A DNA stretch of 9,662 nucleotides from Brevundimonas sp. (GTDB taxonomy: Bacteria; Pseudomonadota; Alphaproteobacteria; Caulobacterales; Caulobacteraceae): positions 1-9,662 of the forward strand of contig NZ_JAVHLH010000010.1 in NCBI RefSeq assembly GCF_031082345.1, given 5' to 3'. The translations under genes and the position numbers were made by a program. Positions within the stretch are counted from its first letter, which is position 1; each line of letters begins with the position of its first letter. The notes under the pieces were generated by a model. The model saw only the letters and a program-made list of their open reading frames with translations. It ran no database searches and was not told where the DNA came from. Below, in pieces: positions 1 through 7,907 of this stretch.

Positions 1-1904
1 CCGATCGCGCCCGCGATCGGCAGATAGAGCCGTTCCCACACGAGGTCGCGGATCCGCAGGGTGAAGCGGGCCGGCCCCGCCGTCCCGGGCGGCGGCATCT
101 CAACGCTCTCGCGGGCGCCGAACAGCAGGCCGCCGAACACGCGGCGCAGCGGCTGGGCGAAACCGCTTGGAGAATACTGGGTCGCCGGGCGGGGATCGGG
201 ATAGCCGCAATCCCAGGCCGGCGCTCGCCGCACGGCCTTGGCGGCGACGGCCCGCACCAGCAGCGCCGAGGCGGCCGCGGAAATGGCGATGAAGCCGAAC
301 ATCACGAGCCCGTCATAGGAGCTCCGGTGTTCGGCCAGGGGCGCCAGCATGAGCCACGGCTGGCCGGACTGCGCCGGGATCGCCTGGCCGACCAGCATGC
401 GGGCCACGGGCGCGAGCGCGTCGAGAACCAGGCCCGGCAGGACGCCGATGAGCAGGCAAGCGAGGGCGAGCACGCCCATGGCGCCGATCTGGAACCGGTC
501 CACCTCGCGCGCCGTCGCCGCCGCCGGCGACCGGGGACGGCCCAGGAAGGCCATGCCGTAGGCGCGCACGAAACAGGCGGCGGCCAGGGCGGCGGCGAGC
601 GCCAGCATGGCGCCGACCGCCGGGGTGAGGAATTTGAGCAGCCATTGCGGCAGGTCCGGGCTGAGCAGGATCGCCTGGAACAGGAGCCACTCGGACACAA
701 AGCCGTTCAGCGGCGGCAGGGCCGAGGCGGCGGCCACGCCGACCAGCATGAGGGCGGCGGTGAATGGAAGCCGGTGGATCAGCCCGCCCATGGCGGCCAG
801 GGCGCGTTCGCCGGTCGCCGAAAGCACCGACCCGGCCCCGAAGAACAGCAGGCTCTTGAAGGTCGCATGGTTGATGGCGTGCAGCAGGCTGGCCACCAGG
901 GCCAGGGCCGCGGCCTCGCCCATGCCGTTAGCCTTGAACGCCAGGGACAGGCCGAGGCCGAGGAAGATGATGCCGATATTCTCCACCGTGCTGTAGGCCA
1001 GCAGACGTTTGAGGTCGTCCTGAAGCAGGGCGTAGAGCAGGCCGACGACGGCGGTCACGGCGCCGGCCGAGAGCAGGGCCACGCTCCACCACCACTGCGG
1101 CGGGCCGAGAAGGTCGAACGCGATCCGGATGAAGCCGTAGATCGCGACCTTGGTCATGATGCCGCTCATGAGCGCCGAAACATGGCTGGGCGCGGCCGGG
1201 TGAGCCAGCGGCAGCCAGACGTGCAGGGGGACCAGGCCCGCCTTCGAGCCGGTCCCGACCAGGGCGAGGATGAGCGCCACCCCCGTCAGCGGCCCGGCGC
1301 CGCCGAACGCCAGCATGGAGACGAAGTCGTAATGCCCCTGTGGCCCGGCCAGCAGGCCGAAGGCCAGCAGCAGGGCCAGGGTGCCGAAGCTGGCCATGAC
1401 CAGATAGACATAGCCGGCCAGCGTATTGCCCGGCTCCTTGTGGTGCGACATCACCAGGGCCCACGACATGACCGACATGAATTCCCAGGAGACGAGGAAG
1501 GTGAAGGCGTCGCCGGCCAGCACCACCAGGCTCATCCCGGCGAGAAACGCCGGATAGAAGGGCAGCACGCGCTCGGGCGAAGGCTCGTGGCGGCCGTAGC
1601 CGATCGCATAGACGCTGGCGGCGCAGCCGCCGAAGCCGACGATGGCGAGGAACAGCGCCGCCAGGGCGTCGAGACGGTAGTGGGAGCCGATCCAGGGCAC
1701 CCCGAGCGGAAGCACGAGGGTTTCGCCCCCGCCCCGCAACAGGCCCCAGAGCGCCAGCGCCCCGATCCCGGCGCCGATCGCGGCGCACAACGGATAGGTC
1801 AAAACCTGAACCGGGCGTGTCCGTCCCCCGACGGCGGCGAGCGCCCCGAGCGCGAGCAGGGCGGCGATGGACCAGATCACGGCGGGTAAGACGGTAGGAT
1901 TCAT
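1..1904 (-). CDS. hyfB: Hydrogenase-4 subunit B-like proton-pumping membrane protein, C-terminus cut by window edge
   Basis: This is a polytopic inner-membrane subunit of the NuoL/MrpD antiporter superfamily, expected to translocate protons in a group 4 hydrogenase or hydrogenase-like complex. The first 634 codons are present. E. coli HyfB has about 670 residues, so only a short C-terminal piece is missing. Long hydrophobic helices fill the protein. Conserved charged residues of the proton channel are visible: Glu141 in SWEFMSVMSW, Lys221 in GTGSKAGLVPLHVWLP and Lys252 in MSGIMTKVAIYG. The motifs LLHAINHATFKSLLFFGAG and, near the C-terminus, AWDCGYPDPRPATQYSPS favour HyfB/HycC over NuoL, MrpD or DabB. 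The ATG at 1904 is the only good start, because an in-frame TGA lies a few dozen bases upstream; its ribosome-binding site is weak. Partner genes (hyfC, E, F, G, I) would be expected beyond the left edge. Whether the complex contains an active NiFe site cannot be judged here. Confidence 0.9.
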   Translation of the reverse strand, partial: MNPTVLPAVIWSIAALLALGALAAVGGRTRPVQVLTYPLCAAIGAGIGALALWGLLRGGGETLVLPLGVPWIGSHYRLDALAALFLAIVGFGGCAASVYAIGYGRHEPSPERVLPFYPAFLAGMSLVVLAGDAFTFLVSWEFMSVMSWALVMSHHKEPGNTLAGYVYLVMASFGTLALLLAFGLLAGPQGHYDFVSMLAFGGAGPLTGVALILALVGTGSKAGLVPLHVWLPLAHPAAPSHVSALMSGIMTKVAIYGFIRIAFDLLGPPQWWWSVALLSAGAVTAVVGLLYALLQDDLKRLLAYSTVENIGIIFLGLGLSLAFKANGMGEAAALALVASLLHAINHATFKSLLFFGAGSVLSATGERALAAMGGLIHRLPFTAALMLVGVAAASALPPLNGFVSEWLLFQAILLSPDLPQWLLKFLTPAVGAMLALAAALAAACFVRAYGMAFLGRPRSPAAATAREVDRFQIGAMGVLALACLLIGVLPGLVLDALAPVARMLVGQAIPAQSGQPWLMLAPLAEHRSSYDGLVMFGFIAISAAASALLVRAVAAKAVRRAPAWDCGYPDPRPATQYSPSGFAQPLRRVFGGLLFGARESVEMPPPGTAGPARFTLRIRDLVWERLYLPIAGAI

Positions 1905-2098
1905 GCCCTTGTCGGCGCTGGAGGGAGTCCTCGGACCTCAACCGGCGAGCGTTCGCCGCGGTCCGGTTGTGCCTGCCTGTAACCGGTCTCCCGTCTTGCC
2001 CATGGGAATCTCGCGCATGACGCGAACGCGGTCCGACAAACGCTTTGCCGTACGCCCCTGGGCGGTGAAGCGGACGAAGGGCTTCGACCGCGCCACTG

Positions 2099-2126
2099 AC
2101 TATATTTACATCTATCGTGATGTCCA
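2099..2126 (-). promoter_or_regulatory. Predicted sigma-70-type promoter for hyfB
   Basis: On the minus strand a -35 box TGGACA (2121-2126) is separated by 16 bases from a -10 box TATAGT (2099-2104). Each matches five of six consensus positions. This is the best promoter-like match I found in the gap, and it points toward hyfB. Transcription would begin near 2092. The -35 box lies inside the inverted repeat at 2116-2136, which suggests control by a bound regulator. Confidence 0.5.
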
Positions 2127-2136
2127 CCGCATCACG
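2116..2136. promoter_or_regulatory. Inverted repeat CGTGATG-N7-CATCACG, likely operator at the hyfB promoter
   Basis: There is a perfect 7+7 inverted repeat with a 7-base spacer. It is flanked by a second, looser symmetry, ATTTAC (2104-2109) against GTAAAT (2136-2141). It covers the predicted -35 box of hyfB. The geometry fits a dimeric helix-turn-helix regulator. It is not a canonical FNR/FixK site (TTGAT-N4-ATCAA), and I cannot name the regulator. Confidence 0.45.
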
Positions 2137-2270
2137 TAAATTTCCGTATTCCGCACCGGTGGACGCCTGCCACACAAAGCGGGTGGCCGCCGCGGGCGCC
2201 TGTCCGCCGGCGCGGGCGTCCGGAGGGGGCACGCCTGACCGACCCAGCGATCGTGAGGTATTTGCATTCT

Positions 2271-2299
2271 TTGATGATATTTAATACGGCATTTGTGAT
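2271..2299 (+). promoter_or_regulatory. Possible weak promoter for the thiolase gene
   Basis: In an AT-rich island before the thiolase, TTGATG (2271-2276) and TGTGAT (2294-2299) are 17 bases apart. Each matches four of six sigma-70 positions. Transcription would start around 2306, giving a leader of about 38 bases. The match is modest, and another sigma factor or an activator may be involved. Confidence 0.28.
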
Positions 2300-2343
2300 C
2301 GCTTACATCGATTTATCCATCTGATTCCCGGAGCCTCCCCTCC

Positions 2344-3519
2344 ATGCGTGACATCGTCATCGTTTCCGCCGCGCGCACGCCGGTGGGCGTCTTCAACGGC
2401 GCCTTCGCCGGCCTGGCGGCGCATGAACTGGGCGCCGTGGCCATAAAGGCGGCGGTGGCGCGCGCCGGCCTGGAGCCGGATCAGGTGGACGAGGTGATCC
2501 TCGGACAGGTCCTGCAGGCGGGTGCGGGGATGGGCCCGGCGAGGCAGGCCTCGAGAGGGGCCGGCGTACCGGTCGAGAGTCCGGCCTGGTCGCTCAACCA
2601 ACTGTGCGGCTCGGGCTTGCGCGCCGTCGCCGTGGGGATGCAGCAGATCCTGTGCGGGGACGCCGACATCGTGGTCGCCGGCGGCCAGGAGAGCATGAGT
2701 CAGGCCCCGCACGCCGCCCATCTGCGCGGCGGACAGAAGATGAGCGACCTGGCCCTGGTCGACACCATGATCAAGGACGGTCTGTGGGACGCCTTCAACG
2801 GCTACCACATGGGACAGACGGCCGAAAACGTCGCGAGCCGATGGGGCCTGTCGCGCCGGGCCCAGGATGAGTTCGCGGTCGCGTCGCAGAACAAGGCCGA
2901 CGCCGCCCGACGAGCCGGCAAATTCGGGGCCGAGATCGCCGCGGTCGCCGTGAGGGGGCGCAGGAGTGAAGCGACGATCGATCAGGACGAGTATATCCGG
3001 CCCGGGACGACGCTGGAAAGCGTCTCCCGCCTGCGCCCGGCCTTCTGCAAGGAGGGCACGGTCACGGCGGCCAACGCCGCCGGCATCAACGACGGCGCCG
3101 CGGCCCTGGTTCTGATGTCGGCCGCCGAAGCCGCGCGCCTCAAGCTCAGCCCGCTCGCCCGGATCGCCTCCTGGGCCCAGGCCGGCGTCGAGCCGGACAT
3201 CATGGGAACCGGGCCCATCCCCGCGAGCCGCAGCGCGTTGCGAAAGGCGGGCTGGTCCGTCGGCGACCTCGACCTTGTCGAGGCCAACGAAGCCTTCGCC
3301 GCCCAATCGCTTTGCGTGATTCAGGAGCTCGAGCTCGACCCGGCCAGGGTCAACGTCAATGGCGGGGCGATCGCGATCGGCCACCCTCTCGGGGCGTCCG
3401 GCGCGCGCATCCTCACCACCCTGGTTTATGAGATGCACCGGGGCGGCGCGAAGAAGGGTCTGGCGACCCTGTGCATCGGCGGCGGGATGGGCGTGGCCAT
3501 GTGTCTCGAGAAGGCCTGA
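2344..3519 (+). CDS. phaA: Acetyl-CoA acetyltransferase (biosynthetic thiolase)
   Basis: This 391-residue cytoplasmic enzyme is expected to condense two acetyl-CoA into acetoacetyl-CoA, reversibly. That is the first step of polyhydroxybutyrate synthesis and part of acetoacetate metabolism. The length is normal for the family. All catalytic residues are present at standard spacing: nucleophile Cys88 in [11 protein letters not shown], the NEAFAA motif near residue 315, His347 in [17 protein letters not shown] and the second Cys377 in TLCIGGGMG. These positions sit one residue before the well-known Zoogloea enzyme numbering (89, 348, 378). The ATG follows a GGAG about ten bases upstream. No phaB reductase is adjacent; the gene stands alone, divergent from hyfB and converging on the next gene. 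A degradative acetoacetyl-CoA thiolase (atoB type) cannot be excluded by sequence alone. Confidence 0.92.
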   Translation: MRDIVIVSAARTPVGVFNGAFAGLAAHELGAVAIKAAVARAGLEPDQVDEVILGQVLQAGAGMGPARQASRGAGVPVESPAWSLNQLCGSGLRAVAVGMQQILCGDADIVVAGGQESMSQAPHAAHLRGGQKMSDLALVDTMIKDGLWDAFNGYHMGQTAENVASRWGLSRRAQDEFAVASQNKADAARRAGKFGAEIAAVAVRGRRSEATIDQDEYIRPGTTLESVSRLRPAFCKEGTVTAANAAGINDGAAALVLMSAAEAARLKLSPLARIASWAQAGVEPDIMGTGPIPASRSALRKAGWSVGDLDLVEANEAFAAQSLCVIQELELDPARVNVNGGAIAIGHPLGASGARILTTLVYEMHRGGAKKGLATLCIGGGMGVAMCLEKA

Positions 3520-3572
3520 CCGCGGCGACCGCAAACGGCGGGCGCCACCGTGCGTCACCGTCTCGCCGGCTG

Positions 3573-4229
3573 TCAGGCGCGGGTCGCCCCGGCGCCGGAC
3601 CGGGATTTGCGGGCCAGCGACAGGACGGCCGCGAAGGTGGCGACGCCGTGGGCGATGGTGGTGAGCAGGGGCTCGCGGACGAGAAACCACGGCTGCAGGG
3701 CCGCGCAGCGCGCAGCGCTCGCGAACAGGTGGTTTTCCAGGATGAGCCACCACAGCACCGCCATCGCGCCCCAGAGCACGGTCCCGAAGCCGGCGTTCAG
3801 CGTCTGTCGCCAGGCCTCGGGGGTGAAGTCCCGTCCGTCCGGCGCGTTGCGCAGAGGCTCGGCCCAAACCGCCCAGTATCGGCGTGACCCGGCGAACAGA
3901 AGCCCGGCGGCGATGAGATTGATCGCGGTGAGATGGATATCGAAGACCCAGGCGCGTTCGCCGAACGCGCCGACCGCGCCGCCCCCGCAACCTGGCCCTC
4001 CCGCCAGACCATAGACGGGCCACAGGAGTCTGCCCACGATCTCCACCCAGGTCGAGACCGCGGCGCCGAACCGGCCGTACGGATGGGCCAGGGCGTGGAT
4101 GACGACCGCGGCGTAACCCAGGTTGAAGATCGCGCCCAGCAGCACGACGTCGCCGGCGATCGGCATTCGGGGCCGCGGCGGCTGGTGGGATTGGCGGTCG
4201 GTCTCGGCCGGTTGGCTGGATGTCCACAT
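3573..4229 (-). CDS. Uncharacterised membrane protein with about five transmembrane helices
   Basis: I do not recognise the family. From the ATG at 4229 the product is 218 residues. This start is preferred because GAGGA lies five bases upstream of it; a GTG at 4241 would add four residues but has no comparable site. Hydrophobic segments lie at roughly residues 27-46, 62-77, 98-115, 149-170 and 187-206. The N-terminus is polar and proline-rich, and the C-terminus is short and basic. Histidines lie in or near helix ends (about 45, 49, 99, 167, 194), and there is a Gly-rich stretch with one Cys near residue 80. The composition (GC-rich third positions, strong hydrophobic periodicity) supports a real gene. 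It converges on the thiolase and is divergent from sdhC, so it may share control with sdh. A role in the respiratory chain is only an inference from position. Confidence 0.72.
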   Translation of the reverse strand: MWTSSQPAETDRQSHQPPRPRMPIAGDVVLLGAIFNLGYAAVVIHALAHPYGRFGAAVSTWVEIVGRLLWPVYGLAGGPGCGGGAVGAFGERAWVFDIHLTAINLIAAGLLFAGSRRYWAVWAEPLRNAPDGRDFTPEAWRQTLNAGFGTVLWGAMAVLWWLILENHLFASAARCAALQPWFLVREPLLTTIAHGVATFAAVLSLARKSRSGAGATRA

Positions 4230-4272
4230 CACCGTCCTCACACATCACAACAGAGCGTCCTGGATGGGCCCG

Positions 4273-4286
4273 GGCCAACGTTGGCC
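4273..4286. promoter_or_regulatory. Perfect 14-base palindrome upstream of the membrane-protein gene
   Basis: GGCCAAC followed directly by GTTGGCC forms a perfect 7+7 palindrome with no spacer. It lies 44 bases upstream of the ATG at 4229, in the gap shared with sdhC. It could be an operator for the minus-strand gene. In DNA this GC-rich a chance occurrence is possible. Confidence 0.25.
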
Positions 4287-4353
4287 GTCCGGCGCCGCAG
4301 GGCCAGCGCCCCGGCCGAGCGGGCCCCTGTGAATGATGCGCATAACGTGCGTC

Positions 4354-4382
4354 TTGATAGACTGAACATCAAGGTCTATGTT
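4354..4382 (+). promoter_or_regulatory. Predicted sigma-70-type promoter of the sdhCDAB operon
   Basis: TTGATA (4354-4359, five of six consensus matches) and TATGTT (4377-4382, four of six) are separated by exactly 17 bases. This is one of the few AT-richer patches in the region. A start near 4389 would leave a leader of about 70 bases before the sdhC ATG at 4460. The whole core overlaps inverted repeats, so regulated initiation is likely. Confidence 0.5.
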
Positions 4383-4386
4383 CAGT
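4361..4386. promoter_or_regulatory. Inverted repeat ACTGAACAT-N8-ATGTTCAGT, likely operator of sdh
   Basis: There is a perfect 9+9 inverted repeat with an 8-base spacer, covering the space between the -35 and -10 boxes and the -10 itself. Two further symmetries are interleaved: CTTGAT (4353-4358) with ATCAAG (4368-4373), and ATAGAC (4357-4362) with GTCTAT (4374-4379). A repressor dimer bound here would block the sdh promoter. It does not match the FNR spacing. It resembles but does not fit the iron-responsive TGA-N17-TCA pattern, because here 16 bases separate TGA and TCA. Confidence 0.5.
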
Positions 4387-4459
4387 GGTGCTTGCTCGAC
4401 CGGCTCGTCGCCCCTGGCGATCCGGGGCGGGCGCGCCGCGCCCGGCTTTCCTTGGAGCC

Positions 4460-4915
4460 ATGACGAGGCCAACCAGAGGGTTACGATCCGTGGGACTTGA
4501 AGGCCGGGACGCCCGGTTGAGGACGTCGGCGACGCAAAGGCCGCTGTCGCCGCATCTTCAGGTGTGGCGCTGGCATCTGGCCATGCTGACGTCCATCCTC
4601 CATCGCGCGAGCGGCCTGGCCCTCTACGGCGGCGCCCTGGTGCTGGCGGGATGGGTGGTCGCCCTGGCCGGCGGGCCGGACCTGTTCGACGCCTACCGGG
4701 GCCTGCTGGGGTCGCCGCCCGGCAAGGGGATCCTGTTCGCGGTGACGCTCGCGATCTTCTACCACCTCGCCAACGGCATCCGGCACCTGGTCTGGGATTG
4801 CGGACTTGGATTCGATGTCAAGGCGGCCAACGCCACGGCCCTTGTCGTCATCGCCTTCGCCGTCGCCGCCAGCGTTTCGGTCTGGGTGTTCGCCGCCTTC
4901 GCGGGAGCGCTGTGA
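4460..4915 (+). CDS. sdhC: Succinate dehydrogenase cytochrome b556 subunit
   Basis: This is one of the two membrane anchors of complex II; it helps bind heme b and ubiquinone. From the ATG at 4460 the product is 151 residues with three transmembrane helices. The family motif [14 protein letters not shown] leads into TSILHRASG, where Ser45 and Arg49 correspond to quinone-site residues Ser27 and Arg31 of E. coli. His102 in [14 protein letters not shown] is the expected heme ligand. The start is uncertain. ATG 4460 has GGAG only two bases before it, while GTG 4490 (141 residues) has AGAGGG nine bases upstream. A GTG at 4385 lies inside the promoter and is unlikely. The gene opens the sdhCDAB operon and overlaps sdhD by one base (TGATG). 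Confidence 0.9.
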   Translation: MTRPTRGLRSVGLEGRDARLRTSATQRPLSPHLQVWRWHLAMLTSILHRASGLALYGGALVLAGWVVALAGGPDLFDAYRGLLGSPPGKGILFAVTLAIFYHLANGIRHLVWDCGLGFDVKAANATALVVIAFAVAASVSVWVFAAFAGAL

Positions 4916-5304
4916 TGCAAAGCCTGCGCACACCGCTCTCCCGCGCCCGCGGGTCCGGCTCGGCCAGGCAGGGCGTCGGCCACTGGATCTCCGAACGGAT
5001 CACAGCCGCGGCCCTGATCCCTCTGGTGTTGTGGGGTCTGGCCGCGGCTCTTCAGCTGGCGACGGAGGACTACCCCGGCGCCGTCGCATGGATGCGCGCC
5101 TCTCCCCTCAACCCGGTCCTCCTGGCCCTGCTGGCGTCGGTCAGTTTCTGGCACATGCAGGCGGGCCTGCGGGTCGTCATCGAGGACTATATCCACCGCG
5201 CCGGAACCAGGGCCGCCCTGCTGCTCGGCAATCTGTCCGTCTGCGCCCTGGCCGGGTCGATCGCTGTGTTTTGCATTCTCAAGGTCGCGCTCGGAGGCGC
5301 CTGA
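4915..5304 (+). CDS. sdhD: Succinate dehydrogenase membrane anchor subunit
   Basis: This is the second small anchor of complex II, 129 residues with three hydrophobic helices. The N-terminal motif [15 protein letters not shown] is typical of alphaproteobacterial SdhD. His80 in [17 protein letters not shown] is the expected second heme b ligand. Asp91-Tyr92, eleven residues later, match the quinone-site pair Asp82-Tyr83 of E. coli, which has the same spacing from its heme histidine. The start ATG overlaps the sdhC stop codon by one base, implying translational coupling. sdhA follows after five bases. Confidence 0.9.
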   Translation: MQSLRTPLSRARGSGSARQGVGHWISERITAAALIPLVLWGLAAALQLATEDYPGAVAWMRASPLNPVLLALLASVSFWHMQAGLRVVIEDYIHRAGTRAALLLGNLSVCALAGSIAVFCILKVALGGA

Positions 5305-5309
5305 AACCC

Positions 5310-7097
5310 ATGCCGGCCTACCAGTTCATCGACCATGGGTTCGACGTCGTCGTCGTCGGCGCCGGCGGCGCCGGTTTGCGGGCGGCGCTGGGCTGCGCCG
5401 ACGCGGGCCTGTCGACCGCCTGCGTCTCCAAGGTCTTCCCGACCCGATCGCATACCGTGGCGGCCCAGGGCGGCATCTCCGGCAGCCTCGGCAACATGGG
5501 CGAGGACGACTGGCGCTGGCACATGTACGACACCGTCAAGGGCTCGGACTGGCTGGGCGACCAGGACGCCATCGAATACCTGTGCCGCAACGCCCCGGCG
5601 GCGATCTACGAACTCGAGCACTGGGGCGTGCCCTTCTCTCGCACCGAGGACGGCAAGATCTACCAGCGCGCCTTCGGCGGCATGACGCGAAACTTCGGCG
5701 AGGGCCCGGTGCAGCGCACCTGCGCCGCCGCCGACCGGACCGGCCACGCCATGCTGCATACGCTCTACGGGCAGGCGCTCAGGAGCAACGTCCAGTTCTT
5801 CGTCGAGTATTTCGTTCTCGACCTCATCATGGACGAGGGCGTCTGCCGGGGCGTCACGGCCTGGAAGCTCGACGACGGGACCCTGCATCGTTTCCGGGCC
5901 CAGAAGGTCATCCTGGCCACCGGCGGCTACGGCCGCGCCTATTTCTCCTGCACCAGCGCCCATACCTGCACGGGCGACGGCGGCGGCATGGTGCTGCGCG
6001 CCGGCCTGCCCCTGCAGGACATGGAATTCGTCCAGTTCCATCCCACCGGCATCTACGGCGCCGGCTGCCTGATCACCGAGGGCGTGCGCGGCGAGGGCGG
6101 CTATCTGACCAATTCCGAGGGCGAGCGGTTCATGGAGCGCTATGCGCCGTCCGCCAAGGACCTGGCGTCGCGCGACGTGGTCTCGCGCGCCATGACCATC
6201 GAAATCCGCGAGGGCCGCGGCGTCGGACCGAAGAAGGACCACATCTTCCTGCACCTGGACCATCTCGACCCGAAGATGATCGCCGAACGCCTGCCGGGCA
6301 TCTCGGAAAGCTCGAAGATCTTCGCCGGCGTCGACGTGACCCGGGAGCCCATCCCGGTCATCCCGACGGCGCACTACAACATGGGCGGCATCCCGACCAA
6401 TTATCACGGCGAGGTCCTGACCCTGCGCGACGGCGACCCGGACAGCATCGTGCCCGGTCTGATGGCGGTGGGCGAGGCCGCCTGCGTCTCGGTGCACGGC
6501 GCCAACCGGCTCGGATCGAACTCCCTGACGGATCTGGTGGTCTTCGGTCGCGCGGCGGCGCTGCGCGCGGCCAGCCAGTTGCAGGCCGGCGCGGACGTCC
6601 CCGACCTCCGGCCGGCGCTGACCGAGCCGCATCTTGAGCGCTTCGACCGCTTCCGGTCGGCGAACGGATCGATCTCCACGGCTGCGCTCCGAACGGATAT
6701 GCAGCGGGCCATGCAGGAGGACTGCACTGTCTTCCGGACCGCGACGACGCTCGCGCGGGCGGTGGACCGGATCGCCGGGGCGGCGCGGCGGATCGGCGAG
6801 GTGCAGGTCAGCGACCGCAGCCTGATCTGGAACACGGATCTGGTCGAGACCCTCGAACTCGACAATCTGCTGGGCCAGGCGGTCGTCACCGTCAACTCGG
6901 CGCAGGCTCGCCAGGAGAGTCGCGGCGCCCACGCTCGGGAAGACTTCCCGGACCGCGACGACGCGACGTGGATGAAGCACACCCTGGCCTGGTTCGATCC
7001 AGGCACGGGCGCGGTCCGGCTCGACTACCGCCCGGTGCATGCTCACACCCTGACCGACGACGTGGCCTACGTCGAGCCGAAGCGGCGGGTCTACTGA
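5310..7097 (+). CDS. sdhA: Succinate dehydrogenase flavoprotein subunit
   Basis: This is the catalytic subunit of complex II, which oxidises succinate to fumarate on the cytoplasmic face and passes electrons to SdhB. Its 595 residues are a normal length. The Rossmann motif [13 protein letters not shown] (about 14-26) binds FAD, and His48 in [13 protein letters not shown] is the covalent FAD attachment residue. Active-site residues are all present: His244 (FHPTG), Glu257 ([10 protein letters not shown]), Arg288 (ASRDVVSR), His355 ([10 protein letters not shown]) and Arg400 ([10 protein letters not shown]). The C-terminal domain ends with the usual YVEPKRRVY. The ATG follows a GGAGG core twelve bases upstream, inside the end of sdhD. 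No defect is visible, so the enzyme should be active. Confidence 0.97.
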   Translation: MPAYQFIDHGFDVVVVGAGGAGLRAALGCADAGLSTACVSKVFPTRSHTVAAQGGISGSLGNMGEDDWRWHMYDTVKGSDWLGDQDAIEYLCRNAPAAIYELEHWGVPFSRTEDGKIYQRAFGGMTRNFGEGPVQRTCAAADRTGHAMLHTLYGQALRSNVQFFVEYFVLDLIMDEGVCRGVTAWKLDDGTLHRFRAQKVILATGGYGRAYFSCTSAHTCTGDGGGMVLRAGLPLQDMEFVQFHPTGIYGAGCLITEGVRGEGGYLTNSEGERFMERYAPSAKDLASRDVVSRAMTIEIREGRGVGPKKDHIFLHLDHLDPKMIAERLPGISESSKIFAGVDVTREPIPVIPTAHYNMGGIPTNYHGEVLTLRDGDPDSIVPGLMAVGEAACVSVHGANRLGSNSLTDLVVFGRAAALRAASQLQAGADVPDLRPALTEPHLERFDRFRSANGSISTAALRTDMQRAMQEDCTVFRTATTLARAVDRIAGAARRIGEVQVSDRSLIWNTDLVETLELDNLLGQAVVTVNSAQARQESRGAHAREDFPDRDDATWMKHTLAWFDPGTGAVRLDYRPVHAHTLTDDVAYVEPKRRVY

Positions 7098-7123
7098 TGA
7101 CCGCGAACTCATAGGAACGGGCA

Positions 7124-7906
7124 ATGGTCGAACTGGCGCTTCCCAAAAACTCCCGCGTCCAGAAGGGACGTCATCACCCCGCCCCCGCCGGGGCGGGCGA
7201 GACCCGAACCTTCCGCGTCTACCGCTATGATCCCGAGCGTCCGGACAATCCCTGCTGGGACACCTATGAGGTCGATCTTGAGGCCTGCGGCCCGATGGTT
7301 CTCGACGCGCTGATCCACATCAAGAATGCGATGGACCCGACCCTGGCCTTCCGACGCTCGTGCCGCGAAGGCGTTTGCGGCTCCTGCGCCATGAACATCG
7401 GCGGTCGCAACACCCTGGCCTGCACCCAGGCGCACGCGGAAATTCCCGGCAAGGACTGCCAGATAGCGCCCCTGCCGCACATGCCCGTCATCAAGGATCT
7501 GGTGCCGGACATGACCCTGTTCTACGCCCAGTATGCCTCCATCGAGCCCTGGCTGCACACCACCACGCCGGAGCCCCAGACGGAGTGGCTGCAGAGCCCG
7601 CAGGACCGCGAGAAGCTCGACGGGCTCTACGAGTGCATCCTGTGCGCCTGCTGCACCACCTCGTGTCCCAGCTACTGGTGGAATGGCGAGAAATACCTCG
7701 GACCCGCCACCCTGCTTCAGGCCTATCGCTGGGTGGTCGACAGCCGCGACGAGTCGACGGGCGAGCGACTCGACGCCCTCGAGGATCCCTTCAAGCTCTA
7801 CCGCTGCCATACGATCATGAACTGCGCCCAGGTCTGTCCCAAAGGCCTCAATCCCGCCAAGGCGATCGCGGAGGTCAAGAAGAGGCTCGTCGAGCGGGTG
7901 CTGTAA
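7124..7906 (+). CDS. sdhB: Succinate dehydrogenase iron-sulfur subunit
   Basis: This 260-residue electron-transfer subunit links the SdhA flavin to the SdhC/D quinone site through three iron-sulfur clusters. The [2Fe-2S] ligands are Cys80, Cys85, Cys88 and Cys100 ([10 protein letters not shown], then LAC). The [4Fe-4S] ligands are Cys171, Cys174, Cys177 and Cys238. The [3Fe-4S] ligands are Cys181, Cys228 and Cys234 ([13 protein letters not shown], then [17 protein letters not shown]). The N-terminus, with [10 protein letters not shown] and a Pro/Ala linker, is the usual alphaproteobacterial form. AGGA lies just upstream of the ATG, and 26 bases separate it from sdhA. This is the last gene of the operon, since the next gene lies on the opposite strand. 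Confidence 0.97.
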   Translation: MVELALPKNSRVQKGRHHPAPAGAGETRTFRVYRYDPERPDNPCWDTYEVDLEACGPMVLDALIHIKNAMDPTLAFRRSCREGVCGSCAMNIGGRNTLACTQAHAEIPGKDCQIAPLPHMPVIKDLVPDMTLFYAQYASIEPWLHTTTPEPQTEWLQSPQDREKLDGLYECILCACCTTSCPSYWWNGEKYLGPATLLQAYRWVVDSRDESTGERLDALEDPFKLYRCHTIMNCAQVCPKGLNPAKAIAEVKKRLVERVL

Positions 7907-7907
7907 C

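Larger units (their letters stand above)
1905..2343. other. Divergent control region between hyfB and thiolase (439 bases, no gene)
   Basis: I see no credible coding sequence in this gap. The part next to hyfB is GC-rich and would be a long (about 190-base) hyfB leader if the minus-strand promoter at 2099-2126 is used. Two AT-rich islands, about 2099-2150 and 2255-2325, stand out from the surroundings and look like the two promoter regions. The ten-base words TTACATCTAT (2106-2115) and TTACATCGAT (2303-2312) differ at one position and lie in the same orientation, one in each island. No riboswitch fold was recognised. Confidence 0.6.

Noticed and set aside
327..1889. Long plus-strand open frame of 520 codons
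   Set aside because: It lies opposite hyfB. The translation is a low-complexity mix of Gly, Arg, Gln, Glu, Asp and His with no recognisable motif, whereas the minus strand gives a clear membrane protein with conserved residues.
1867..2139. A 90-codon plus-strand frame in the hyfB-thiolase gap
   Set aside because: It overlaps the hyfB start and the predicted promoter, has no clear ribosome-binding site and no recognisable domain.
2281..4278. Long minus-strand open frame opposite the thiolase
   Set aside because: It is the antisense shadow of a thiolase with complete catalytic motifs; the translation has no family features.
4353..4373. FNR/FixK box at the sdh promoter (TTGAT ... ATCAA)
   Set aside because: The half-sites are 11 bases apart instead of 4, so the geometry is wrong for this regulator family.
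4385..4459. Longer sdhC starting at GTG 4385
   Set aside because: It would begin upstream of the predicted transcription start and inside the operator; the added residues are Arg/Ala/Pro-rich and not family-like.
5187..7124. Long minus-strand open frame opposite sdhA
   Set aside because: It is an antisense shadow typical of GC-rich DNA; sdhA on the plus strand is unambiguous.
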